DNA of 64,000 nucleotides, taken from contig OZ025217.1 of the NCBI GenBank assembly GCA_964019055.1, positions 126,501 through 190,500 of the forward strand, read 5' to 3'. The notes beneath the pieces are model-generated. The model worked only from the letters and a program-made list of their open reading frames with translations, ran no database searches and was not told where the DNA came from. The position numbers and the translations under genes are program-made. The number at the start of each line of letters is the position of its first letter. Positions within the stretch are counted from its first letter, which is position 1. Origin of the DNA: Anthopleura xanthogrammica (Eukaryota; Cnidaria; Anthozoa; Actiniaria; Actiniidae). This document shows, piece by piece, positions 23,601 through 34,400 of this stretch.

Positions 23601-26600
23601 AACAACAAACAAATCGAAACAAATGAGTCAGAATTAATAAGTATAGACATGGTGAAAAAACGAGTGGATGGCATGAATTGATGAAACGATGGATGGAATG
23701 ATGGATTGATGGAGGAGAGAAGAGAGGAGAGGAGACGTACTGATGGATACAGCGATAACAAACAGCTAAGAATGGGAAAAATAAAAATGGATGAGAATGA
23801 TATTCTTACTTGTCATAGTGATGCTTTTCAAGACGCTGACGATAGATTTCCTCACACCTGTCTGTCTGTTATGGTGATCAGTACGATGCCAGTCACAGAA
23901 CATTTGTAGTAAGACTGGTACTGCACCATAGTTAACAGCCTTGCTGGCACTGCTCTCTGAGGAGTAAATGATTCAAACGGCAACATTTAGCGACTCAGTC
24001 ATGACCATGTAAGGCTTACAGGGCGTGGTTAACATCCCCATCATACTGAGAGATTGTTCTACCAAATATTCCCTTAGTGAGTATTTATATGAAGTGACAT
24101 GGGTCAACCACAGGAAGCCCACAACTTACTTGATTTGACAAGCGATGAGAGTACATCCAATACTAACCTAGAATAGAACGAGGTAATTACAAGGTCAACA
24201 AGTACGTCAGTAATACTGGAATATTTACATTAATCACCAGCAGGATAAAAACAGATTCGATAAAAACCGATAAAAACAATTGAAAGATTAGCATCTCAGT
24301 GATTACCGACTGCTTGAATGACTGAATGAATATTATTATATCTTGAATCTGGACTATATTCTATCTGGACCAGGAAAAGAAAGCTAGATACTGGATAAGA
24401 TTGTCAGTTGTGAATGTAGTTGTGTCGGGATGTGTATTACGAGCAATACTGAAAAGTATATTATATTATAAGATTCAGAAAACAAACCTGTATCGCAAAA
24501 CAAATCGAGAAATAATCCTAATAAAAAAAAAAAAAGCCAGAATACGATACAGTAATGAGTGCTTACTTCAAACAGGTGATTCTTTTATGTCCACAAGCCG
24601 TGACAATCTTGAACAGAACAGCAACAGCTCCAGCCTTGCCGAGGGTATTACAATTCACCGCTACAAGAAAAAAAACACCACGGAAACTATGACGCACGAT
24701 AAAAAAAAACACTATTATTTACCCCACAGCAAATGACCTACAAGAAACACCCCCAGCAAGTCGGGTCAACACGAACAACTTGGCCAACTACATGTAGAAT
24801 CAAGTCTGTCCAAAATAGGCATCTAAAAACAGACAAGTTTCCGTATCTATAGTGTGGGCGAACATCTTGGAAACTAAGCATTATCCCACGAGATGTGAGC
24901 CAAAAAGAAAAAAGATGTACCTAATGGAAGTGTGCATGATCAAGCCAGTCTATTTATTATCGATCACATCTGATTGGTATTAACTACCATACAACAAATC
25001 ATCCAAACCAGTAAAACCTGTATTTTTAGTCCCGTACAACGGGATGAGCATAATGAAAATCTTCTATTCTTATCCCATGAAACAGACAAGTACACGCACA
25101 CACATGCTAACCGGAAATAAAAGATTTTCACACTTCCGGCTTGCAAGGTCAATAAGATCACGTGACGATGGATTTATAATCGGAATCTATGTTCTAGTAG
25201 TATCTACGGTGACCTCACGTCTTCAGAACGCCTTAATTCTTTGTACTCTTTGTTTCAAGTTCATCTGCGTAAAAAATGATCACGTCTTTATTTTGCATGT
25301 ATCTGTCTATCTATGTCTGTCTGTCTGTCCATCTATCAGTCGCATCCTTAATGCTACTTTCTCCTGTTGAGAAGGATGCGCGTGCATAACCTATGCACCA
25401 GCGATCTTACCACCCGTGTGTCTGATTGTCTCCATCGAATATTCGAGAAAGCCGGGAAAAATGAGCAGCGCTTGCTCACAAGTACACATTTTGTCCGTCA
25501 ATTTGTCTACCTATCTCTCCCCCTTCCATCCATCTATTTGTTATTCTGACCATCGGAATTTCTGTCTGTCTGTCTACCCATTGAAAAAAAAAAAGAAAGA
25601 GGAAAGAAAAAGAGTAGAAAAGACAGGTAAAGGGAGGTGAACAGCACACTGTAAGAGTAGTTTTTAGCTCATTATTTGTCCATCACTTACCATTAGAAGT
25701 GTATTGTTTCATGACCATTAGTGTTGATTGTAGGACTCTAAAGTTTGTTGTATTGTTCCTTATCATTGTCATGGTGACATGGATTGCTCCTGTCAGTCGT
25801 GCTTTAATGCAGAACTTGCGGTCTGTTAGTAGAGATAAGATGTGTTAACAATGGATTCAGTTTACTTTCTCCTTGATTACAAGATGTGACAAGCCATTGT
25901 GACAGAGCTATAATTGCATTAGGGGTAGGGTGGGGAAGAGCAGAGCTTCTTTTATGTATAACCAGGGGGTAGAATATACAGACAGTTCTAGCGTGGGTAA
26001 TATATAATATATATAATAAATAAATGAGAATTAACAGTGGAATCCACCAAGTGGCTCTTCTTCCACTGCATTCCAATTGGAATTTAGAAGTTGATTTTTG
26101 ACGAGGGAGGAAGAAACGGAGAACCCGGAAAAGCCCTTGAAAGAAAATGAGAGAACCAACAAACAACTCTACTCACATGACACCGAGCCCAGTGGGGCTC
26201 TAACTCGGGTTGCCTCGGTGAGAGACTAGCACTCTCACTGCTGCGCCACCTGTGCTTCCCTGTAATGCACTCACCTCTCCCCTCTGGGGTCTCTGGTTTG
26301 ATTCCTGGACTAATGTGAGTAGCGTTTATTAGGTCTCTCTCTTGATTCAAAGGTTTTTCTCTAGGTTCTTCTGGTTCTCTGGTTTTTGTCCCTTCACAAA
26401 ACCTAACATACTAACCAGCCCAGAGGTTGTTTCAAGGTTTTGATAGATTTGAAGGTTACTAAAAGCAACTTTACTAAATCCTTGCTCATGAGAGGACAGG
26501 GGATTTTCTATTTTTATCCTAAAAATGATTACCACACATTTAGTCCCACAAAACTGAGTTGACTTACACATTTCAAAGGGTCTGTCCCTACTCACAAGGA

Positions 26601-28306
26601 AGGTAGGATAGGAAGGGGATTCTCCCATCTTGGTGATATTTTTAAGTAAGCAGTAGCAATGCTTACCTTTTGGCCCAACCTTGGTGAGCAGAACATGACC
26701 TAACAGAATGACCTCTTCATTGGGTGGGTTTTCGTGACTTGCATTGACTATGATTTTCAATACGATATCAACTGCACCCTTTGCGGCAAGAACAGATGCC
26801 CTTTTACCTGCAGACATAACATAACATACCATGTTATTGAACAAAATGATGTCTCTTTATGTTTATTAGAATAAATACCTGAAGTGAGGAGCTCTGAAAG
26901 ACATCCCATTACATTCATTATCAGCTGGGAATCATTTGACATCTGGAAAACAAGCAACACAAACCGGCTGTTTATGCAAGTCATTATTACTATAACTGGC
27001 TGATGTAATAATAATAGTAATGTTATAACAACAACAACAACAAATATGGGATCTGTCTACCTCAAGTATAAGAAGCAGAGTGGAAATCCCATCTGTATAC
27101 TTGGTCATCATGTCTTTTCTAAATTTTTCTAAAAACAAAAATAGAAAGATTTTAATTTTTGGTGGCATTTTAAAAATACTTCAAAACATCAGAGCGAGAG
27201 AGAGAGAGGGCATATATTTGAAATCAGAATGTCAGAGACATTGCATACTTTAAAATCCAAGCTTAAGACTTTTCTCTTTAAGAACTATTTTTTCTGAACA
27301 CTTATCTTAGTGTTTTTATATTTTATATTTTTTGTTTTCCTTTTTCAATTTTTATAAACGCATAGAGATTTTGATATGCATACCAAGCACTTTTTTATTT
27401 GTATAGGTAATCAGATTGTTTCGAGTTCAATTTGGGATTAATTTGCACGAGTGTGTTTTTCAAAGAGCTCAAATTGCATTTGATTTGTGCTCAGAGTTTT
27501 TTCTTGAAGTTTTCAATGTCAGATGGTAATGTCTGTAAGGTTTTTCATGTATATTATTAAAAAGTAATCATATGGTTTCTCATTCAATTTGGGATAATTC
27601 GCACTTGTGTGTTTTTCAAAGAGCTCAAATTGCACTTGACCTACGGTCTCGTGCAATTTGAACTCTGAAAAACACACTCGTGCAAATTAATCCCAAATTG
27701 AACTCGAAACCATATGATTACCCAATAATTAAACTAGGACTCATTAAGATATTTGATTCCCACCTTGTGTAGAGAGCATTTGTTGGAGTTTATTAGTAAT
27801 ATATCGCAGCTGATCATAGTCCTTTTCCTGTTCATTTTTGCTCTCAGTTACAGCTAGACAAAGTTTCTGTAACTGCTCTAGTAAAGTGCCAATTCTTGCA
27901 CTAGAAGAAAAGAAAGGATTTTTAAAAGGAAAAAAAACAGCTGAAGGATCCCAAAAACAAAAAGAACAATAAACTTTAGTTTCAACAATACTAAGGGGAA
28001 ACACACGAGCTTTTAATATCAACAAAACTCCACCGGAAGCTTTACTTTTTAATCTGACCAAAATAATCACATTTATCACGAATGTTATCATTAAATAAAT
28101 ACACAATATGCTTATTAGATAACTTTGTTAATCCGAGGTAAAAGAAGTCAGCCTTGATCAATATTCAATAATCACAGTTTAATAGAGCATAACAAACTCA
28201 ATTTTTTTCGCCACAAACACTTTGTCTCAACTAAAACGTCATCCTTAGCACATTAAAAATCAATTTATTATTCATTTACCTACCTCTTCGTACCAGATTT
28301 ACTCAT
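17652..28306 (-). CDS. AGTPBP1: Cytosolic carboxypeptidase CCP1-type (25 coding exons)
   Basis: A metallocarboxypeptidase of the M14 Nna1/CCP group, which trims glutamates from tubulin tails and other proteins. Coding exons on -: 28306-28284, 27900-27764, 27128-27061, 26942-26879, 26807-26667, 25801-25691, 24660-24567, 24167-24130, 23956-23810, 23594-23520, 23375-23008, 22933-22773, 22682-22485, 22345-22166, 21922-21826, 21668-21591, 21506-21428, 21327-21095, 21020-20870, 19486-19415, 19045-18937, 18819-18690, 18603-18394, 18085-17909 and 17819-17652. The sum is 3309 nt, 1102 aa. The N-terminal half is helical and ARM-like, then comes an acidic linker (exon 11), then the CCP N-domain and catalytic domain. 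Zinc ligands: HPSE (His827, Glu830) and His924 in DFHGH, spaced 97 as in human CCP1. Catalytic Glu1035 lies in RSYTMES. The C-terminus is short: the stop follows SENW, but a GGTAAG at the stop could also be a donor, so a further exon is not excluded. Confidence 0.93.
18180..18256. repeat. Short inverted repeat in AGTPBP1 intron 23
   Basis: CCGTACGAAATTGACGTCAT on the left and ATTACGTCAATTTTACTGTACGG (23 bases; arm core ACGTCAATTT, end TGTACGG) on the right form a GC-rich foldback around GCGCGCGCGC. It may be a small MITE. Confidence 0.55.
18256..18436. repeat. Three 60-bp tandem copies covering the end of AGTPBP1 exon 23 and its splice donor
   Basis: The period is exactly 60 bp over 18256-18436. 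On the - strand each copy reads the exon-end codons for [10 protein letters not shown] followed by GTAATG. Only the copy ending at 18394 is used in the model; two further exon-end and donor copies follow inside the intron (donors at 18333 and 18273). Each copy has TAA two codons after the donor. Confidence 0.85.
19063..19410. repeat. Tandem repeat of about 70 bp, five copies, AGTPBP1 intron 20
   Basis: The unit contains CAACGATCAGTCCTGGCTGC and GGTCATGTGATACAAT. It starts within 20 bases of exon 21 and ends just short of exon 20, so it makes up nearly the whole intron. Copies differ by a few bases. Confidence 0.85.
19511..20735. repeat. 41-bp minisatellite, about 30 copies, AGTPBP1 intron 19
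   Basis: The unit contains ATAACGATATCCCGAGTCC and TGGCAGATACCGTTTTGAAA. Copies vary mainly at two positions (AACGATAT or AACAATAT; CCCGAG or CCCGGG). The array fills most of intron 19 (19487-20869). Confidence 0.95.
20741..20849. mobile_element. Small MITE with TA ends in AGTPBP1 intron 19
   Basis: TAGCCTGCGTGCAGCC on the left and GGCTGCACGCAGGCTA on the right are exact inverses, and the match continues through CGACTTTAA with one or two differences. Length is 109 bp. The TA at each end could be a Tc1/mariner-type target duplication. It sits between the 41-bp array and exon 19. Confidence 0.7.
21940..22160. repeat. 56-bp tandem repeat, four copies, AGTPBP1 intron 14
   Basis: The unit contains AACACTGTAAGACTACAGA then TATCTATTAGTAATAATTAA. 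Each unit holds a hairpin, TTAGTAATAA paired with TTATTACTAA. The array reaches to within a few bases of the exon 14 donor (22165). Confidence 0.9.
22397..22440. repeat. 11-bp tandem repeat (four copies)
   Basis: Unit TCTCTTTGGGT, inside AGTPBP1 intron 13. Confidence 0.9.
23385..23515. repeat. Two imperfect copies of a ~60-bp AT-rich unit
   Basis: Both copies carry (TA)n followed by TCACG, TGACGTAGT(T/A)CATTAAT and (T/C)ACGTGAC. They occupy most of AGTPBP1 intron 10. Confidence 0.6.
26090..26265 (-). mobile_element. tRNA-derived SINE-like copy (minus orientation)
   Basis: Read on -, GGTGGCGCAGCAGTGAGAGTG resembles a tRNA A box region (key TGGCGCAGCAGTG), and GAGTTAGAGCCCC resembles a B box about 40 bases later. 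The tail GTCATGTGAGTAGAGTTG and a TTCTC-rich 3' part follow. The same tail occurs in three other copies in the window. No intact tRNA cloverleaf is claimed. Confidence 0.6.
26255..26400 (+). mobile_element. SINE-like copy (plus orientation)
   Basis: GGTTTGATTCCTGGAC matches a tRNA B box. It is followed by AATGTGAGTAGCGTTTATTAGG and AGGTTTTTCTCTAGGTTCT, the shared family tail. It lies head to head with the minus-strand copy at 26090-26265. Confidence 0.55.
27406..27722. mobile_element. Foldback element with an extra arm copy, AGTPBP1 intron 2
   Basis: 27562-27722 is a near-perfect palindrome of about 160 bp: left GTAATCATATGGTTTCTCA, right the inverse ending CATATGATTAC. The arm core is GTGTGTTTTTCAAAGAGCTC. 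A third copy of the left arm, in direct orientation, lies at 27406-27490. Confidence 0.75.
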
Positions 28307-29222
28307 GTTGAGGGCTTTTTTTGCTTCTAAGAATGTCTTATCATTTGATTCTTGAGCAATAAACTTTGATTATTGATTGCAATCCTAAAATAAATTGAAC
28401 ATAAACAAAGTGTAATCAAAGTTTTCGCGTTCAATTTTGACGACAAGATCATCACATACTTTACCAAGATTAACTGACCTGTAAACCATTTAAAACATAA
28501 AAATAATACGAATAAAACAGGCCAATCAAAGCCTTTGAATATGAAGTAAAGGCGAAGACAAACAATGGCAAATAATCGGCTTTTTTAAAGCATTATTTTA
28601 TAAAGGTCGTTAACATCTCCGCCATTTTGTTTTGGTCCGCGCGCTGATTGGTTTGTTTTTAAATTACACAGCTAGCCCGCTGGACAGTCAAATTGCGGTC
28701 ATCGGGGGCTGTTATCTGGTAGTATACAGGGATACAAGGGGGGGATTGCATATATATGCAATAGCACTTATATACTTATATATGTCATTTGCGCGCAATT
28801 GTATCGTACAAATATCATGACAAACATCTTACATATCGTTGCTTTGTATTTATTTATGAATTCTTGTTACAACTTCTAAAATATCTTATTCACAGATAAA
28901 AACTACTAGTCATTCATGGTATTATTCCTTACTTTTGTTTTGGTTTTCATTTTGAAGGCAATAGTTTTTATTGCCATGCCCTTTGCTTCGTTTTTTTGTT
29001 GTTTTTTTTGCCATGAAATTTTGAAATATTTGAATACATCACATTAATTTACACGAGTCACACAATGCAAAGCATTAACACACATTTACAGACCTACTTA
29101 TGCAGTGATTCCAACCCAGAGAATATCACACTGGTGAGGACTATAAAAACCTTTAAAATCCTTGCCTTTGCCTGCATGGCCTGCATTTTTCATTCAATTA
29201 CATCATTACAGTTATAAATCTA
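28307..29222. other. AGTPBP1 upstream region and NUDT17 3' flank
   Basis: No exon recognised. It holds the AGTPBP1 promoter side. CCGCCATTTTG at 28618-28628 and nearby GATTGGTTTG (inverted CCAAT) are compatible with promoter elements but are not proven. Confidence 0.4.
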
Positions 29223-31239
29223 TCAATCTGCCCAAAAAGGACTTTTTACTGGTTGATGTGCCATTTTAGTTATGGTAAGAAAAACTGTCTCTAGTGAGTC
29301 AGCTCTTTCTAGCCCCCCTGGGGGAGGTGGATATAGAAATTTAAGCCACTGTCGCAGAGCAAATTTTGTTCCAGATGAAAGTCTCTCATTTTCAGCTGCA
29401 GGAGATGGAGGAAGAACTGCCATGAGTATAGATAAGGGTAGCTTCATCACTTCAAGCCCATTCTCTCTATGTACTAATGCTTCAAAGTACTTCTGAGGCA
29501 CCCTCCTAGATTGTCCATAATCATCACTAGATGCTACCTCAGTTGCAACATATTCATCAAGCCAAGTAACCGCATCAACTTCATCCTTGTGAAATTGTAT
29601 CTGCCTCTGGAGAGTTGAACAGTCTTGCTGAGCACGGGCTAACAGATACACTACAATATGGTGCCTTTTTGGTAGTCCCATAGAAATCAATGGTGGGTAG
29701 ACAGACTGCAACAATAACAATTGAGTTAAGAGACTGGCCATTATTTTCAGGGAGGCGGGGGGAGCTGGTACATTTTGATTTTCACTTCCACAAAGACCCC
29801 TCCCCAAGTGCCCTTTGTCTCTCGTTAGGTTACTCTTAGCCCTGTCATTTGTGGAGAAAAAACATCAGTCTATATCTGTTAGTGCTTTTTGATTTCTTTT
29901 TTGAATTCAAAACTAAGAAGAGAGTTACAGACCACTATGCAAATAAGAATGGAGCCTGTTGACTTCACAGAGTGGGTGGATGATGGTATCATGACATGAA
30001 TTCTTGCTGTTGAAATACTGAAAAATTTCAAAGGCTACTCTGTGGCTTTTAAGATTAAGGATATATATTAATCAATAATATACTATACCTCCCATAATCC
30101 CAGGGGTACAAATTGCAGGCTTTCTTCAGTAAAGCTTAATCCTGTTTCTTCTCTTAGTTCTCTAAGACATCCTTGATAAAGCTGCAGAGAGGTTACAAGA
30201 TGATCAGTCAGTGTTGTTGTCAAAAGTAATTACAATAATCACAGCTCAGTACCCTCAACTTGCATTGGGTAATTAGATAATCTCAAGTTAATATTCATGA
30301 ATGAATGCTTACTGTTTCTCCTGGGTCCAGATGCCCTCCTAAGACAAAACAACATTTTAGAAGAAAATCAATGTCTAGATCTATTGGGTTGATAATTTTG
30401 CAAGTTTGCAAGATATTACGTATTAACTTACTAACTCACCAGGTGGAACCCAAACAGAAGGAAATGTTCTCATGTGTTTTGCTCTTCTTGTAAGTAAAAT
30501 ATGGTTATCCGATGACTGCAGGAGAATGGAAACTCCAATGCCAACTCCTTCTGTCTTGGGCGAAGAGGGAATACTTGCAATGTCTGTGGCTGTTAGAAAA
30601 CGGCAAGGACATCCAGAGGGGTGCTATTGGGAAAAACATTAATAATCAATCATTACTGATGATGATGATGATGATGATCGATGATGCTATACCATTAATG
30701 ATTTCTAGATGGCATTATTATATTTGAGGACCTATATCAGCTGTTAGACTATCTTTCTTACCTCTAGTCGTACTCCTTGCTCACTTGGATAGATCTCAAG
30801 CTTGCCATTGTTATAGCTATATCCAACATCCATTCTGTTGTCTCTACATCCCAAGTAGGTCAGGCAACACTGTGATGCACCATTAACAATTATTAGAATG
30901 ACAATAACTTTGACATTAATTTGTGACAGATTAATGTCAAAAGTTGCTAGCACTACGCTGTTATAGCCTCGTGTTCTAGTATAAGAGCTGTAACATCTCA
31001 TATTATGGAAGGACTTAAGGGTTTAATGGAAACCCCGCCGTTTCTTAGGCAACCAATCATTACGACCTTCGATCACTTCAAGCAAAACTTACTTTCTCAA
31101 ATGCAGCTGGTACAGAACTTCCACTCTTGCTATCTTTACATAAATAAACCTTGGGTTCCATTATTTTAGACTTTTTGCATGCTCTAGATCGTAAAAGAAA
31201 GCGCAATACTCGAAATACTGCTGTCTTCAAGAACTTCAT
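29223..31239 (-). CDS. NUDT17: NUDT17-type Nudix hydrolase (six exons)
   Basis: Nudix enzymes cleave nucleoside diphosphates linked to another group; the NUDT17 substrate is poorly defined. Exons on -: 31239-31093, 30869-30762, 30554-30440, 30338-30313, 30181-30089 and 29705-29223, giving 323 aa (human NUDT17 328). The Nudix box spans exons 4-5: GHLDPGE, then seven residues, then RELREETGL, matching GX5EX7REUXEEXGU. The flanking FPSVWVPPG, VPLGLWESVYPP and SSGTKFALRQWL are NUDT17 signatures. The exon 3 acceptor is less certain: the phase-compatible choice ends at CCCAAG, with CTAAC upstream as a branch site; an AG further upstream would break the frame. The gene is head to head with the CLC gene. 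Confidence 0.88.
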
Positions 31240-31484
31240 AAACTTATGGAAGGATTAGTGGTGTAATCGATACTTATTCGCGTTAGCTTCGGTGATGTCT
31301 CGGAACCCGCCTTCGATATTTATAGTACCGTCACCGTCACGTGGTATAAAAACCATAACAGGAATATAGCCCTGGTGTCAGCCAATAAGGACTGTCATTT
31401 GGAGAAATTTATAACATATTAAGTGGTGCATAGTTTTAAACCTTCCCTTGGCGTTGGTTTATCAATGGTTATCGTTTGTTAAAA
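31240..31484. promoter_or_regulatory. Divergent promoter region NUDT17/CLC
   Basis: 245 bp separate the two start codons and no other gene intervenes. The segment is therefore likely to hold promoters for both strands. CACGTG lies at about 31338 and a CCAAT (inverted as ATTGG) near 31385. Confidence 0.6.
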
Positions 31485-34400
31485 ATGTTAAGACGTTCTG
31501 GTAAGACGTATGGTGTAGCTTCTGGTCATGCTGATGAAGATGCACTACCAACCAAGACGCAGACAAGCTTCTTTCAAAAGGGCAGGGAGTTTGAGAGTGT
31601 TTATGTGAATCATAAATACACCGAGGAGGAGAAAGAAACGTTAGCTACTTATGAAAGCGTTGACTATCTTCCACCTCACAGCTTGGTGTATAAGGTGAAA
31701 ACAACTGCACGACTTCGATGCAGTAATCTAATATATTATATAGCGGAACAGCTCGGGTGCTGACAATATTTCCAGTTTCAATGAGTTAATGAGCTAATGA
31801 TTAATAACAATAACACTTTTGTTAGGCATTATTAGTGAATATGTACTGTACATTTAGGGGGAGGGGTGCAAAGCTTTGCTATATTATACTAATATCTATC
31901 AATATTTTTAGAAATGGTTAAAACAGCAGCCTTCACGTCTGGACTGGGATCGCTGGGTCATGATGGGAATCATTGGATTCATTGTTGGTTTTGTTGGGTT
32001 TTTAATGCATCAGCTAATTGATGTCATCTCAGAGTATGTATCATCCATCCTATATGCCTCGTTCATTACCATTTCTTTCTTTACGGAAAAAAAAACATCA
32101 CCCTAAAATGTAGGGGTACTTAGACTGGAAAACATAGCAGACTAGTGTGCATTATAAAATAGCTGTTATAAATTTTGCATTTGCCAAAATTAGTTGGGGC
32201 TGCATGCATTATTAGAGCACATTATTATTCATATCAAATTAGTGTCTATTTTAGTTCGATTTTATTCATAAAAGACTTGTTTGTTGTGCTGTGTGAAGTA
32301 ATAAAGCACTAGGTCATTGTGCTTCTCTTGTGGTCTAGCTGCTAATCTGGAGTGCTTTGTAACTGCACGCAAGACAAATACACATACCTTTTCTAATAGC
32401 TAGAGGACTGAGATTTGAAAATTGAGTGCATATTAACAAAAAGAGATGGCTACAGCCCCCTCCAGCAATGCAAATAAGTAGGTTATAAAGAAGACCTGAT
32501 AAACAATACTAGCTCTTTAACCAAGTACACATCCAACAGTCTCAACTTATCCATTTTATTGTTGTTTTATTTATAACAGGATTAAATGGGATAAAGCATC
32601 AGAGTACATTAAGGTAACATGTTTGTAGTAAGCCTGGTGTATGTGTATTTATACCTGCAGAAACTAAACATTCTTTGTCTGGTTGTTTTTTTCAGGAGAA
32701 AGACTTTGCCCTGGCATGGATATGGGTCATGGGTTACAGTGTACTTTTTATCATTGCAAGCTCCCTTCCTGTTGTGGTGAGCCAGTGCTTTCTCTATATG
32801 ATAATAGTTTCATGTCATGTATCAAAATACTGTCAAGAGTTGGGCTGCCTGTGGTCTATTCTCTACAGGTAGCCCAAATATTTAAAAGGTTGTACATGTC
32901 CAATATCTATATTTAATGTTTCTAGTATTATCGTCCTTCTGCTGGAGGTTCTGGTATTCCAGAATTGATAGGATTCCTCAATGGTACTGTAGTACGACAT
33001 ATATTTAATGTCAAGACAATGGTGGTTAAGTTCTTCTCCTGTGTCTGCGCAGTAGGCGCAGGGCTTCCTATTGGACCAGAGGGACCTATGATTCACCTAG
33101 GGTAAGTTTATACACATTACAGATTTCATTTTGTTGGTTTTTATATAATATTAAATATTATCATATTTCTCTAGGAGTCTGATTGGTGCAGGGATGAGTC
33201 AGTTTAAATCAGATACTCTCAAGATAAATCTTCCATTCTTTGAACGTTTTCGTAACACAGAGGACAGGTATTTTAAATACATCTTATTTTACTATCTGAC
33301 ATTTAGCCTGTAAATGCAACTGCCCAGTGGTGGAGGGGGGTGGGGTTACCCAAGGTAAGCAACTTATGTTTACAAACAATGAAGGCATAAAAAATGTACA
33401 AGATGGAGTCAAGTGACATTGTTATGATGTATGATTTTGCAGGCGTAATTTTATTTCTGCTGGTGCTGCAGCTGGTGTTGCATCAGCATTTGGTGCTCCA
33501 GTAGGTGGTCTTCTGTTTTCTATGGAAGAAGTGTCTTCATTCTGGAATATGAAGCTGTCATGGCAAACGTTCTTCTGTTGTATGGTATCAACATTCACCA
33601 CTGTAAGTCAATGCACAAGACTAGAATCTTCTTTCAACTTCTCACATCATTCCTAACATGATTACTGTTGCTATTTCAGGATATTTTCAATTCTGCTTTT
33701 GAGGGATTCAGATATCAAGGAGACTTTGGTTTGTTTAAAACAAACAAATACATTTTGTTTCAGGTCAGTATTACTGCACATACAATGTATGGTATACTTT
33801 GTAAACACCTCTTAATTATCAATCTGTGTGTTACAATTGATGTTTAAGTTAACTTTACATCAGTGGCAGATACAGAGGGCCCCCTTTGAGCATCAGACCC
33901 TTTGAAAAGGGGTATATGAAATAATGAGAATGCGTCCTGCAATGAAGTTTTACATATCACTTGTTGAAAGAGTGACAACGAAATGGAACCCCCCTTTGTA
34001 AAATTCTGGATCTGCCACTTTACATGACTGTCAAACACCATAGCTTACATCAACATTATGGCAGGCAGGCATCTGATGGCATCCAATGGACCAATTGCTG
34101 TGCAATCTCTGCCTATCCAATCAAGATGCTTGATTGCGGCACTGGCATGGAATGGCATGTAAAGCATGTTGGTACTACTGTGACGTTTCATAGTCATATG
34201 AAAACTGTTCTAAAATATGTTATAGTACTGATTTCCTGTAGTGCAGCTAACTTTTTGTTCCTCATACAATGTTTTCATTCTCATGCTTCAGGTCAGTCAT
34301 GGTCTTGCCTTGAACATCTTGGCTTTTATTCCCACTGTTATACTTGGTGTTTTTGGTGGTTTACTTGGAGCTCTCTTCACATTCATCAATATCAAGGTAA

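Noticed and set aside
26160..26265. Possible tRNA gene
   Set aside because: Box-like motifs are present but no cloverleaf with an anticodon arm was found, and the tail repeats elsewhere, so SINE-like is the better call.
30555..30589. Alternative acceptor for NUDT17 exon 3 at TTCTAACAG
   Set aside because: It would put the conserved Nudix sequence out of frame; CTAAC there fits better as a branch site.
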